Assembly (NCBI GenBank): GCA_963715675.1
Contig: OY970265.1
Location: 4,898,001 to 4,962,000, forward strand
Direction: 5' to 3'
From: DASVWZ01 sp963715675
GTDB lineage: Bacteria; Acidobacteriota; Terriglobia; Terriglobales; Acidobacteriaceae
Length of the DNA stretch: 64,000 nucleotides
Shown: piece by piece, positions 1 through 8,294 of the stretch
Layout: every line of letters starts with the position of its first letter
Numbering within the stretch: position 1 is the stretch's first letter
Notes under the pieces: model-generated
What the model was told of the DNA's origin: nothing
The model's database searches: none
Seen by the model: only the letters and a program-made list of their open reading frames with translations
Translations under genes and position numbers: made by a program

Positions 1-1035
1 AACCACGCACACATCGGAGCGTTCGTAGGCGGCGCTGACCGGCTTCCGGGTGGCAAAGTCGACCGACTGCAGCGGCCTTCGCAAAGTTGAGATCGGTTTC
101 AGATATCCGCGCACGCGAATTTCTTCGCCGTTCGAGACGCCGCCCTCAATTCCGCCCGCGTTGTTTCTCCTCCGGGTGAATCCGGCGAAGCCAGACGCCT
201 GCTCGTATCCTATCTCATCATGCACCGCCGAGCCCGGAGAAGCTGCCGCGGTGACTCCGGCGCCGATTTCCACCGCTTTGACCGCCTGCAGCGACATCAC
301 CGCCGCTGCCAGCAGTGCGTCCAGTCGCTCATCCCACTGTGCGTAGGTTCCCAGCCCAGGAGGAACTCCGTGAGCCACCACCTCGAACACGCCGCCGACC
401 GAATCTCCCGTCTTCAGCACGCGGTCAACTTCTTCTTTCATTTGCGCTTCGGCGGCCGGGTCCGCGCAGTTCAACAGGATTTCTTCACGCTGGCAAAGTT
501 CGACGATCTGCATCCACGGAACTTCTTTCCCTAGAACCGTGCCGCCCACCGCAACCACGTGGCTGAGCACCTCGATGCCCAACTCTCGCAGCAGTAACTT
601 CGCCAACGCTCCAATGGCGACGCGCGCCGCCGACTCCCGCGCCGACGCCCGTTCCAGCACATAACGAGCTTCCGGGAAATTGTATTTCAAAGCGCCCGCC
701 AGGTCCGCATGTCCCGGGCGCGGCGACGCTACCCTCTTATGTTTTGCGGGATCGCCCGCTTCCACCGGAAGCGACTCGGTCCAGTTCTTCCAGTCTTTGT
801 TCTCCAGCAGAATCGCAATCGGCGACCCGATCGTGTTGCCATGGCGCACGCCGGAAAGAATATGCGCGGTGTCGCGCTCGATCTTCATCCGCCCGCCGCG
901 CCCGTAGCCCTGCTGACGTCGCCACAGTTCGTGGTCCACGAACGCCTGGTCAACTTTCAACCCCGCGGGCAAGCCGGAGAGAAACGCGACCAGGGCTTCT
1001 CCGTGCGATTCCCCGGCAGTGTAGTAGCGCAGCAT
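1..1035 (-). CDS. aroC: Chorismate synthase (3' end beyond the left edge)
   Basis: Converts 5-enolpyruvylshikimate-3-phosphate to chorismate, the last common step of the shikimate pathway, using reduced FMN in the cytoplasm. The frame is open from an ATG at 1035 to the window edge, giving 345 codons; the family is usually 360-400 residues, so only a short C-terminal piece is missing. The N-terminus reads MLRYYTAGESHGEAL, the family signature, followed by QQGYGRGGRMKIERD and GVRHGNTIGSPI. Further on SPRPGHADLAG and GGIEGGVSNGE are the expected active-site segments. The start is fixed by the GESHG motif lying only seven residues in. A tRNA and gdhA lie upstream on the same strand. The identification is secure. 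Confidence 0.96.
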   Translation of the reverse strand, partial: MLRYYTAGESHGEALVAFLSGLPAGLKVDQAFVDHELWRRQQGYGRGGRMKIERDTAHILSGVRHGNTIGSPIAILLENKDWKNWTESLPVEAGDPAKHKRVASPRPGHADLAGALKYNFPEARYVLERASARESAARVAIGALAKLLLRELGIEVLSHVVAVGGTVLGKEVPWMQIVELCQREEILLNCADPAAEAQMKEEVDRVLKTGDSVGGVFEVVAHGVPPGLGTYAQWDERLDALLAAAVMSLQAVKAVEIGAGVTAAASPGSAVHDEIGYEQASGFAGFTRRRNNAGGIEGGVSNGEEIRVRGYLKPISTLRRPLQSVDFATRKPVSAAYERSDVCVV

Positions 1036-1223
1036 GAAATCAGGATTGTAGCTGATACGTGTGGGTTCGGCAGCGCCACCGTCCCGGCCGCCGCAGAAAC
1101 TCTCCTACACCTTTTGCCAAAATGCGAATGGCCCCGGATTCCCGGAGCCATTGGCGTCAAAACGTGGTGTACGGCACTCTGTCCAACTTCAGTATTGTTC
1201 GAGCAACGGGCGAAGTCAAGTGA

Positions 1224-1257
1224 CTAAGGGAGAGTATCTCTGCGTTGTCTCCCTAAG
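1224..1257 (-). terminator. Hairpin downstream of the tRNA, possible terminator
   Basis: Arms CTAAGGGAGA (1224-1233) and TCTCCCTAAG (1248-1257) pair at 9 of 10 positions around a 14-nt loop. It lies about 25 bases past the tRNA 3' end on the minus strand, where a transcript end is expected. There is no clear U-run after it, so an intrinsic terminator is only a possibility. Confidence 0.35.
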
Positions 1258-1281
1258 ATTACTTCTCCACAGACCAGAGAA

Positions 1282-1353
1282 TGGACCCGGCGGGATTCGA
1301 ACCCGCATCTACAACTTGGACAGAATGTAGTGTCGCCGTTACACCACGGGCCC
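1282..1353 (-). tRNA. tRNA, probably Asp (anticodon GTC), with an irregular anticodon stem
   Basis: Read on the minus strand this is a 72-nt cloverleaf. The acceptor is GGGCCCG with CGGGTCC plus discriminator A, and CCA is not encoded. The D-arm is GTGT-AACGGCG-ACAC and the T-arm GCGGG-TTCGAAT-CCCGC. Counting from the D-arm places the 7-nt anticodon loop at CTGTCCA, giving U33 and anticodon GTC (Asp). The anticodon stem pairs poorly: ACATT against AGTTG, or five pairs only if one T is bulged. Position 37 is C rather than a purine. The D-arm and acceptor also resemble tRNA-Gln, so the amino-acid assignment is tentative while the tRNA call itself is strong. Confidence 0.85.
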
Positions 1354-1524
1354 CGAGGTGGAGTTTCGGCGATCGTTCCGCGATGCGCAAGAGCGCAGAC
1401 AGCAATTCTTTTTTCTAGTCCCGAATCGGGAGACCGATGACGTCGAAGCTAATAAAACCCGTCGTCGTAAAAACTTGCGGGGTGGAATCTGCTTCCACCC
1501 CGCATCCCATCTCTCTCCACGCAA

Positions 1525-1550
1525 GGCGGACCCGAGTGTCCGCCCTACAC
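1525..1550 (-). repeat. Palindromic intergenic repeat, family A
   Basis: GGCGGAC...GTGTCCGCCCTACAC is, in reverse complement, almost the same as elements at 3361, 3480 and 3675. It sits between the tRNA and the end of gdhA and is short, palindromic and extragenic, like REP elements. Confidence 0.7.
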
Positions 1551-1554
1551 GAAA

Positions 1555-2952
1555 CTATACCAGTCCCTGATCCAGCATCGCATTGGCAACTTTCAGGAAG
1601 CCGCCAATGTTGGCGCCGTTCACCAGGTTGCCCGGCGTGCCGTACTTCTCGGCCGTTTCGAAGCAGTTCCGGTGAATTTCGATCATGATCTTGTGCAGAC
1701 GATCATCAACCTCGGCTCGCGTCCAGTTCAGCCGTTGGCTGTTCTGAGACATTTCCAGGCCCGAGGTAGCCACGCCGCCAGCGTTCGCGGCCTTGGCCGG
1801 TCCATACAGGATCTTGTTCTGCAGGAACAGGTTGGTCGCTTCCAGCGTGCTCGGCATGTTGGCGCCTTCCGCCACCAGTTTGCAGCCGTTCTTGATCAGG
1901 TTCTCGGCGTCTTTCTTCTTGATTTCGTTCTGGGTGGCGCTCGGGAACGCGCAATCCGCCTTGATGTTCCACAGCGGGTTGTGATCCAGCTTTATGTCGG
2001 TCGGCATGAAGACGGCTTTCTTGAACTGGTCAGCATACTCGCGAATGCGGCCACGCTTCACGTTCTTCAGTTCCATCATCCACGCCAACTTCTCGCGATT
2101 GATGCCATCCGGATCGAAGATCACGCCGTCGGAATCCGAGCAGGTGATGGGCTTCGCGCCGAAGTCGAGCAGCTTCTCGATGGTGTATTGCGAGACGTTG
2201 CCGCTGCCCGAAACCAGGCAGAGTTTGCCTTCCAGCTTGTCTTTCTTCGTCTTCAGCATTTCGTCGGCAAAATACACGCAGCCATACCCGGTGGCTTCCG
2301 GACGAATCAGCGATCCGCCCCAGGCCAGGCCCTTGCCGGTCAGCACGCCGGTGAATTCATTGCGCAGCCGCTTGTATTGGCCGAACATGAAGCCAATCTC
2401 GCGTCCGCCCACGCCGATGTCGCCCGCCGGGACGTCGGTATCCGGCCCGATGTGGCGTTGCAGTTCGGTCATGAAGCTCTGGCAGAAGCGCATCACTTCG
2501 TTATCGCTCTTGCCTTTCGGATCGAAATCCGACCCGCCTTTGCCGCCGCCCATGGGCAGCGTGGTCAGCGAGTTCTTGAATACCTGTTCAAACGCCAGAA
2601 ACTTCAGAATGCCGAGGTTCACCGACGGATGGAAGCGCAGCCCGCCCTTGTAGGGGCCGATGGCGCTGTTCATCTCGATGCGGAATCCGCGGTTGACCTG
2701 AATTTCGCCCCGATCGTCAAACCACGGCACACGGAACATCAATACCCGCTCCGGTTCGGTGACGCGTTCCAGAATCTTCGACGAACGATATTCCGGATGC
2801 TTCTGCAGCACCAGACGCAGCGAATCAAATACTTCCTGCACCGCCTGATGAAACTCAGGTTCTGCAGGGTTCTTGGCTTTCACTATGGTTAGTACTTCTT
2901 CGATGTAGTCGCCCTTGGTTGTCTTGATTCCGGGCGGTGTCATAACACTCAT
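1555..2952 (-). CDS. gdhA: Glutamate dehydrogenase, probably NADP-specific
   Basis: Catalyses reversible reductive amination of 2-oxoglutarate to glutamate in the cytoplasm, linking ammonium assimilation to the TCA cycle. The 465-residue length matches the hexameric bacterial GdhA class (about 450). Visible signatures are GPYKGGLRFHPSVN, the active-site segment LPMGGGKGGSDFDPKGK with its catalytic lysine, PAGDIGVGGREIGFMFGQY, and the nucleotide-binding GSGNVSQYTIEKL. The ATG at 2952 is preceded by AGGAGGG with good spacing; a second ATG three codons in is possible. NADP preference is inferred from resemblance to the E. coli GdhA subgroup. A family A repeat immediately follows the stop codon. 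Confidence 0.96.
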   Translation of the reverse strand: MSVMTPPGIKTTKGDYIEEVLTIVKAKNPAEPEFHQAVQEVFDSLRLVLQKHPEYRSSKILERVTEPERVLMFRVPWFDDRGEIQVNRGFRIEMNSAIGPYKGGLRFHPSVNLGILKFLAFEQVFKNSLTTLPMGGGKGGSDFDPKGKSDNEVMRFCQSFMTELQRHIGPDTDVPAGDIGVGGREIGFMFGQYKRLRNEFTGVLTGKGLAWGGSLIRPEATGYGCVYFADEMLKTKKDKLEGKLCLVSGSGNVSQYTIEKLLDFGAKPITCSDSDGVIFDPDGINREKLAWMMELKNVKRGRIREYADQFKKAVFMPTDIKLDHNPLWNIKADCAFPSATQNEIKKKDAENLIKNGCKLVAEGANMPSTLEATNLFLQNKILYGPAKAANAGGVATSGLEMSQNSQRLNWTRAEVDDRLHKIMIEIHRNCFETAEKYGTPGNLVNGANIGGFLKVANAMLDQGLV

Positions 2953-3022
2953 GATAGTACCCTCCTAAGGTAAGAAAAGTAGCCGACAAAGGTCGGAAAA
3001 TGGCAGATATCAAGCAATCCGC

Positions 3023-3307
3023 ACTCAGCTATTTAACTGTCTATTAGAGTCCTGTCCCCCCGGCTCCGCCGTGACCCCTATCACCTCAATCCGTGATGAT
3101 AGTACGTTGCCAATGTGCAAACAACCCAAGTATTTAGACGTGTCAGGGTGATACTCCCATCCCTACTCAGCTATTTAACTGTCTATTAGAGTCCTGTGCC
3201 CCCGGCTGCGCCGTGACCCCTATCACCTCAATCCGTGATGATCGTCCCCCGCCAATGCGCGAACAAACCCAAGTATTTCGACGGGTCAGGGGGACACTCC
3301 TGTCCCC
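3023..3307. repeat. Tandem duplication, 142-bp period
   Basis: Two copies begin at ACTCAGCTATTTAACTGTCT (3023 and 3165). Both continue through GTGACCCCTATCACCTCAATC and CCCAAGTATTT to a GG(G)ACACTCC-like end. The second copy ends in a GGGGACACTCCTGTCCCC palindrome; the first has decayed there. The block lies upstream of gdhA and shows no convincing gene. Confidence 0.85.
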
Positions 3308-3360
3308 ACCGTGGGGACAACCGCCTCGGCAGTCCAGGCCGAGCAACGCGCGAAAGGCTC

Positions 3361-3862
3361 GTGTAGCGCGGACATTCCTGTCCGCTGCCTGTGACTTTTA
3401 CTTTTGAACTCGCCGGCAGCTCCGGCCGAGGGTGCCCCATCTTTGACGTTCTTTGTCAAAGGTGGCATTCCATGAGTCCGTGTGGGGCGGACACTCCTGT
3501 CCGCCAACCCCGCCACCCACTGAGAACAATGTAGGCGCGGGCGTCCCCGCCCGTACGGGTTGTGAAACATTCCTGTCCGCCGCCTCGGACTTTGCTTTTG
3601 AACTCGCCAGCAGCAACGGTGCGAGAGCGCCCCATCTTTGACGTTCCTTGTCAAAGGTGGGATTCCAGGAGTCCGTGTAGGGCGGACACTCCTGTCCGCC
3701 AACCCCGCCACCCACTGAGAACAATGTCGGCGCGGGCGTCCCCGCCCGTGCGGGTTGTGAAACACTCCTGTCCGCTGCCTGTGACTTTGTTTTTGAACTC
3801 GCCAGCAGCAACGGTGCGAGAGCGCCCCATCTTTGACGTTCTTTGTCAAAGGTGGCATTTCA
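3361..3862. repeat. 195-bp tandem repeat array, about 2.6 copies, containing palindromes A and B
   Basis: Marker GCCCCATCTTTGACGTT occurs at 3434, 3629 and 3824, exactly 195 bases apart; marker GTCCGTGT occurs at 3476 and 3671. Each unit carries a family A palindrome (GGCGGACACTCCTGTCCGCC; copies at 3480-3505 and 3675-3700, with a partial copy at 3361) and a family B palindrome (GCGGGCGTCCCCGCCCG; 3530-3558 and 3725-3754). It also carries a small TTTGACGTTCTTTGTCAAA palindrome. Because 195 is divisible by three, open frames run through the array, but they look like by-products of the repeat. Confidence 0.9.
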
Positions 3863-3996
3863 CGATCGCCGCCCGCTTGGGCCCCAAGGTACAACGACGA
3901 ACCGATGGAGCCGCCTTGGAAGAGCGGCCCTTCAGGGCTGCGCTAGAGAAGAGGACGATTCACGAGCATTACCGCCCGAGGTCGTATCCCACCAAG

Positions 3997-4185
3997 CATC
4001 CCATTCGCGTCTATGTTGTGATGCTGAGGCAGCGGAGTCGCTCGCGAAGCGAGAGACTCCCAACGAAGAGCCTGCCCTCGAGCCGGACGGCGAAGGGACC
4101 TACTCTAGCAATCATCCCGTTCGCATCTGCGTTGTCATCCTTGAGGCAGCGGAGTCGTTCGCGAAGCGAGAGACTCCCAACGAAG
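3997..4185. repeat. Two copies of a 72-bp hairpin repeat, family D
   Basis: Copies at 3997-4068 and 4113-4185 share CATCCC.TTCGC.TCT.., then GAGGCAGCGGAGTCG and GCGAAGCGAGAGACTCCC. The core GGAGTCGCTCGC-GAA-GCGAGAGACTCC can fold into a long hairpin. A diverged relative appears on the opposite strand near 46580-46655 (TAGATCCTTCG...CTCAGGATGACAA). The region is non-coding. Confidence 0.75.
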
Positions 4186-4374
4186 GATCTATGCATTTCG
4201 CGGACTGTCCCCGCCCGTGCGGCCCGTAAAAAGCGGCGTAAAAGCCCCGCCCTCAGCCACGCAGCGCGTCCCGGCCATGCTCAGCCAATCCGCAACAGCT
4301 TCGACCCCTTGGCCCTCCTGAGCCGCCGTGTGTTCGTTTTGTGTCCGCTTTCGCGTGGCGAATTGTTTTTATTA

Positions 4375-4412
4375 TTGACTGTGTACTACTATAGACGACA
4401 TAATACGTCTAT
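4375..4412 (+). promoter_or_regulatory. Promoter and operator-like inverted repeat before the HTH-nuclease gene
   Basis: TTGACT (4375-4380) and CATAAT (4399-4404) are spaced 18 bases apart. A perfect 7-bp inverted repeat, ATAGACG (4391-4397) and CGTCTAT (4406-4412), with an 8-base spacer covers the -10 element and runs into the start codon. The placement suits repression by the HTH protein encoded immediately downstream; that is inference. Confidence 0.5.
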
Positions 4413-5484
4413 GAGAGACGTTGCCGACATTTACCTGACACCTGAGCAAGTCGCCGAAAGGCTCCAACTCGGCGTTGAAACCGTCTATCGCTGGCTCCGC
4501 AGTGGCAAGCTGCGTGGAAGCCGCATAAGCCAGAAGGCATGGCGAGTGCCCGAACGAGAGCTCACATCGTTCGTCAAACGCCGGAATGTATCGGAGTTGT
4601 TGTTCGAAGAGTACGTCGAGGAATACGAACTCGGTGAGCTTGAGCACGAACCACAGTATCCCGGAGCCAGCAGGCGCATTGACTATCGGCTCCTGCACAA
4701 CGGCCAGTGCCTTTGGTTTGAAGTGAAGGAGTTTTCCGACGATCCGGCTCTGACTGGAAGTGGCGGCGGCGCCTTTGACCCGCATGTTGGTATTCGGGCC
4801 AAGATTGGGAAAGCCGGAGCGAAATTTCAGCATTACGGTGACGAGTGCTGCTCCCTCGTTCTCTTCAATGAGCACGTCAACCTTGTAGATATTTGCACCC
4901 CGCGAATTGTTCTCGGCGCGATGCTCGGCAGCGTCGGGTTCCGTATCCCAATCGATCCGATCAGAGGAACTCAGGCCGGGCCAATTAAAGACAATGTCAT
5001 CATGGATGGCGGCAAGCTGATTCACCCGCACATCAAGAAGCCGCAGAACACTAAAATCAGCGCCGTAATCGCCCTGCAACGATTTGCGATAGGCCAAAGG
5101 GAACACCAGATCAAGGTCGAGCAGCGGGAGCAGGCTGAGCAACGCAGTCTCTCGCTTGCCGAGTACCTGGAGATGCTGGACGCTAATCGTGCTGCCTACA
5201 GCCGACAAGTTTTACGAACCACCGTTTATGAGAATCCGCACGCTAGACACCCCCTGCCGCGTGACGTTTTTATAGGACCCTTCGACGAGCGATGGGGACA
5301 GCGCGATGAGTACATCGCTCCAGTTTTCGTAGGACTGGAAATGGATAGACTGTACAAGATTGAGCATGAGCTGGAGCTAGATCGCAGTCCGCTCTTCAGG
5401 CATCCGAAGCGGCGAGAAAGGCTGCGCAGGCCAACAGATGATAAAAGCAAACGTCAGCGAAATAGGGACAGCCCTGAGATTTGA
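4411..5484 (+). CDS. Excisionase/MerR-type HTH protein fused to a nuclease-like domain
   Basis: A 357-residue protein. Residues about 8-55 (LTPEQVAERLQLGVETVYRW, SGKLRGSRI, WRVPERELTSFV) are a textbook MerR/excisionase-type winged HTH (HTH_17). The following part has D91 (RRIDYRL), E104 and K106 (WFEVKEF), the spacing of a PD-(D/E)xK nuclease fold. The C-terminus is charged and partly helical. The open frame extends upstream through the repeat block, but the ATG at 4411 is chosen because the HTH begins there and a promoter lies just before. No methylase or second restriction subunit is adjacent. The HTH is confident; the nuclease assignment is an inference from three residues and length. It may be a stand-alone defence or mobile-element remnant. 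Confidence 0.7.
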   Translation: MRDVADIYLTPEQVAERLQLGVETVYRWLRSGKLRGSRISQKAWRVPERELTSFVKRRNVSELLFEEYVEEYELGELEHEPQYPGASRRIDYRLLHNGQCLWFEVKEFSDDPALTGSGGGAFDPHVGIRAKIGKAGAKFQHYGDECCSLVLFNEHVNLVDICTPRIVLGAMLGSVGFRIPIDPIRGTQAGPIKDNVIMDGGKLIHPHIKKPQNTKISAVIALQRFAIGQREHQIKVEQREQAEQRSLSLAEYLEMLDANRAAYSRQVLRTTVYENPHARHPLPRDVFIGPFDERWGQRDEYIAPVFVGLEMDRLYKIEHELELDRSPLFRHPKRRERLRRPTDDKSKRQRNRDSPEI

Positions 5485-5560
5485 CTCTCTGTCGGACAAT
5501 CTCGCCCCGAAGCCGGGGTGCCCCGCCCTTCACGGTTTTCGAAAGCGCGGGACGGGCACC

Positions 5561-5851
5561 CTACTCACTCTCCAGATTCCGTTTTCCGTGAATAACCGCG
5601 GCGACAATTACCTCGGCAGCCTCCACGCGGTAAATGACCCGGTAGCTGTAAGCAACTAGCTCGCGCAGGTTTTCATCCTCGAACTCCGGAACCTTGCGCC
5701 CAGCAAATGGAAACCGCTCCAGCATTCGGGTAAGCGTCACCATTCGTCGAACGACGGAACCGGCGTAATGAACGGAATCAGCTGCGATGTAGGACGCGAT
5801 CGCCTCCACATCCGCGATTGCCCGTGGAGACCAGACTACTCGGCGAGCCAT
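5561..5851 (-). CDS. ParE/RelE-family toxin
   Basis: A 96-residue basic protein typical in size for the ParE/RelE superfamily. It opens with RVVWSPRAIADVEAIASYIA, the usual first strand and helix, and has a central RFPFAGRKVPEF and the typical ELVAYSYRVIYRV strand. The C-terminal VIVAAVIHGKRNLE also fits. Whether it poisons gyrase (ParE) or cleaves mRNA (RelE) cannot be told from sequence alone. Its start overlaps the end of the upstream gene by 16 bases, the usual antitoxin-toxin arrangement, so the pair is probably translated and regulated together. Confidence 0.88.
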   Translation of the reverse strand: MARRVVWSPRAIADVEAIASYIAADSVHYAGSVVRRMVTLTRMLERFPFAGRKVPEFEDENLRELVAYSYRVIYRVEAAEVIVAAVIHGKRNLESE

Positions 5852-6021
5852 TTGCTCAGACGCTTTTCCGCCTCTTCCTGGGGAACGGTGCCGCTGGTTC
5901 GGGCTTCTTCCAGCCCGCGCTGCACTTTCTCCAGCACGTACAGGTGGTACTGGATGTCCTCCAGCGAACAGTTGTCCGGCAGCTTGTGCAGTAGCGACTC
6001 AACTTGTTGCTTTCCCGTCAT
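5836..6021 (-). CDS. Putative antitoxin partner of the ParE/RelE toxin
   Basis: A 61-residue protein from an ATG at 6021 preceded by GGAG; a longer reading to 6105 adds an arginine-rich stretch unlike an antitoxin. The sequence MTGKQQVESLLHKLPDNCS, then LEDIQYHLYVLEKVQRGLEE, and the C-terminal PQEEAEKRLSKWL match small antitoxins found beside ParE toxins, in which LPD...EDI.YHLYV is recurrent. The C-terminal helix would be the toxin-binding part. Identification rests on size, motif and the 16-base overlap with the toxin gene. Confidence 0.82.
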   Translation of the reverse strand: MTGKQQVESLLHKLPDNCSLEDIQYHLYVLEKVQRGLEEARTSGTVPQEEAEKRLSKWLAE

Positions 6022-6542
6022 GATTTGCTCCGACCTAGGATAACATTCCCGAACGCGCCGGACGCCTTCATTTCGTCTGCGCAGCCTCATCCTCCGGCTT
6101 TCCACTCTACCCCCGACACCTGATCGGCACTCCGCCGTCCCCAGGTATAGCTGGCACGAAATGTCAAGTTTATCACCTATAACTCCTTATTAATCTAGAT
6201 CTTACCTATAACCCCAATGGGCTCTAGATTTTGCGGACCAAATCTCCGCAACTTCATGATTCTGCTAGACCGGTGGGAGGGGGGTATACCCCCATTCTGA
6301 ACTCGTTTTTCAAAATTGAAACGGATTCGCCAACCGTTCGCGACCGCCGTTTTCAGCCGCCTTCACTACTCGTTTTTCCCAGATCGGAACCGGATAAATC
6401 CGCCACGTTTCTGCTTGCTGCTCTCGCTGGATCCACAAGGCTCTCACGTTTTGGCTTGCCGCTGAAGCGGACAAGTCAGCGGTGCTTTTCGAGCCTGCAC
6501 CCATACTTCTGGTATGCTGGCTCGAACCCCAAACCTGACCCA
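6022..6542. other. Intergenic region with two 29-bp units
   Basis: No convincing gene is seen between the divergent antitoxin and TldD-like genes. Two adjacent 29-bp units at 6175-6203 and 6204-6232 share their ends (ACCTATAAC at the left, TCTAGAT.TT at the right) but differ in the middle. The surrounding sequence is more AT-rich than average and may contain divergent promoters, though no clear -35/-10 pair stands out. Confidence 0.5.
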
Positions 6543-8294
6543 ATGATTCCTTTCGTGATGGGCAAACCGCTGAGAATCACTGTCCTGACCCTCCTGCTCG
6601 CCGCTGGCGTGCAGCCTGCAATGCAAGGTTCGGCGACCTCACGAACCACCAAGGACGACGTGTTGCTCTCGACCGCGCAGGGCGAATTGCGCCGCGCTCG
6701 CAGTGAACTGGGCAAACTCGATCCCGCGCCGTATTTCATCAGCTACTCGATTCATGACACGAGCATGTCGGTTGCGGTCGCCAGTCTCGGAAGCCTGCTC
6801 ACTTCCACTCACATGCGCCAGCGGTTGGGCGATGTCATCATGCGCATCGGCGGTCCGGCGCTGGACAATACCCACCAGGAGAATCGCATGAGCGGCATCA
6901 GTTCGGGTTCGTTGCCGCTCGAAGATGACTCCGACGCCATCGCGCATGTGCTGTGGCAGCTCACCTATCGCGAATACCGCAAGGCCTCGAAAGCCTATTT
7001 GAACGTCAAGACTTCGACGCAGGTGCACGCTCCGGAGGAGGACCTTTCCGCCGACTTCTCCCAGGAAGCTCCCCAGACCCACATCGATTCCAAGGAGCCT
7101 TTGCCGGCATCCGATCAGGCCATGCTGGAGAAGTTGGCCCGGCGCTACTCCGAGGAGTTCCGCAAGTATCCCTATATCTTGTCGTCCGCCGCCGTGATCA
7201 CCGAACAGCGGTCACGATCCTACCTTGTGTCGAGCGAAGGCAGTTCGATCGCTATTCCCAGCGCCATGGTGCGGCTCGTCATCGAAGCTCAAGCAGTCGC
7301 CGACGACGGCATGCAATTGATGCGCGTGGAGAGCTTTCAGGCCGACCAGACAAACCATTTACCGGCCGAGGCTGAGATTCTGGCCCGCGTCAGCAAGATG
7401 GCCGCCGATCTCAAAGCCCTGCGATCGGCTCCTGCTGCCGAACCTTTCGATGGCCCAGCCTTGCTTTCCGGGCGAGCTGCCGCAGTCTTCTTCCACGAAG
7501 TGCTGGGACATCGGTTGGAAGGTCGCCACCAGCGCGGCGAGCAGGAAGGCCAGACGTTCACCAAGCAGGTGAATCAGCGCGTGCTTCCGGAGTTCCTCAG
7601 CATCTCGGATGATCCCACGCGCAGCGTCCTGGACGGGGTGGAACTGAGTGGTTCGTATCAGTATGACGACGAGGGTTTGCCGGCCCAGAAGGTGGACGTG
7701 ATTCAGGACGGCATTCTGAAGGATTTCCTGATGTCGCGAATGCCTATCAAGAACTTCGGTACGTCGAATGGCCATGGACGGGCCCAGCCGGGTCTCATGC
7801 CTACGGGCCGGCAGGGAAACTTGATGGTCACGTCTTCGAAGACGGTCAAGGCGTCCGAGTTGCACTCAATGCTCATCGACGAGGTCAAGAAGCAAGGCAA
7901 GCCATACGGCCTGTATTTTGAGGATATTCAGGGCGGTTTCACGCTTACCCAGCGCACTGCGCCCCAGGCATTTCAGGTTCTGCCGGTTCTGGTGTGGCGA
8001 GTCTACCCCGACGGCCACCCGGATGAACTGGTTCGCGGCGTCGATATCGTTGGCACTCCGCTGGCGGCGCTGAACCGCATTCTGCTGACCGGGGACAAGA
8101 CGGAGGTTTTCAACGGAGTGTGTGGCGCGGATTCCGGAAGCGTGCCGGTCTCGGCGTCGGCTCCTGCCATGCTGTTCTCCGAGATCGAAGTTCAGAAGCG
8201 GGCTCATCTGCTCAACCGGCCGCCCGTACTCCCCCCGCCGGGCTTCGAAACGTCTCCTTCAAGTCCACAATCAAAAGGCGGAGACCGTCCATGA
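6543..8294 (+). CDS. Exported TldD-family metallopeptidase (intact zinc motif)
   Basis: From the ATG at 6543 the protein has 583 residues (a second ATG at 6558 is equally possible). It opens with a signal-peptide-like segment, PLRITVLTLLLAAGVQPAMQ. The C-terminal half carries HEVLGH at residues 318-323, the HExxxH zinc site of TldD. It is followed by ISDDPTRSVLDGVELSGSYQ and DDEGLPAQKVDVIQDG, also conserved in the TldD/PmbA family, and by SNGHGRAQPG. Classical TldD is cytoplasmic and works with TldE/PmbA to process microcins and the CcdA antitoxin; an exported version suggests an envelope or extracellular peptide substrate. The next gene starts inside its stop codon (ATGA). Confidence 0.85.
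   Translation: MIPFVMGKPLRITVLTLLLAAGVQPAMQGSATSRTTKDDVLLSTAQGELRRARSELGKLDPAPYFISYSIHDTSMSVAVASLGSLLTSTHMRQRLGDVIMRIGGPALDNTHQENRMSGISSGSLPLEDDSDAIAHVLWQLTYREYRKASKAYLNVKTSTQVHAPEEDLSADFSQEAPQTHIDSKEPLPASDQAMLEKLARRYSEEFRKYPYILSSAAVITEQRSRSYLVSSEGSSIAIPSAMVRLVIEAQAVADDGMQLMRVESFQADQTNHLPAEAEILARVSKMAADLKALRSAPAAEPFDGPALLSGRAAAVFFHEVLGHRLEGRHQRGEQEGQTFTKQVNQRVLPEFLSISDDPTRSVLDGVELSGSYQYDDEGLPAQKVDVIQDGILKDFLMSRMPIKNFGTSNGHGRAQPGLMPTGRQGNLMVTSSKTVKASELHSMLIDEVKKQGKPYGLYFEDIQGGFTLTQRTAPQAFQVLPVLVWRVYPDGHPDELVRGVDIVGTPLAALNRILLTGDKTEVFNGVCGADSGSVPVSASAPAMLFSEIEVQKRAHLLNRPPVLPPPGFETSPSSPQSKGGDRP

Noticed and set aside
1672..2892. 406-codon plus-strand frame
   Set aside because: Antisense to gdhA in a GC-rich gene. 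The composition is His/Arg/Val-rich with no domain, while gdhA itself is unmistakable.
3361..3862. Possible CRISPR array
   Set aside because: The repeats are 195 bp, contiguous and without unique spacers of constant length, and no cas genes are present.
3286..3894. 202-codon open frame on the minus strand through the 195-bp repeats
   Set aside because: It exists only because the repeat length is a multiple of three. The peptide is Arg/Cys/Pro-rich repeat noise with no ribosome site or domain.
3562..4410. N-terminal extension of the HTH-nuclease frame
   Set aside because: The extra 283 residues translate the repeat block and are not protein-like; the HTH and promoter place the start at 4411.
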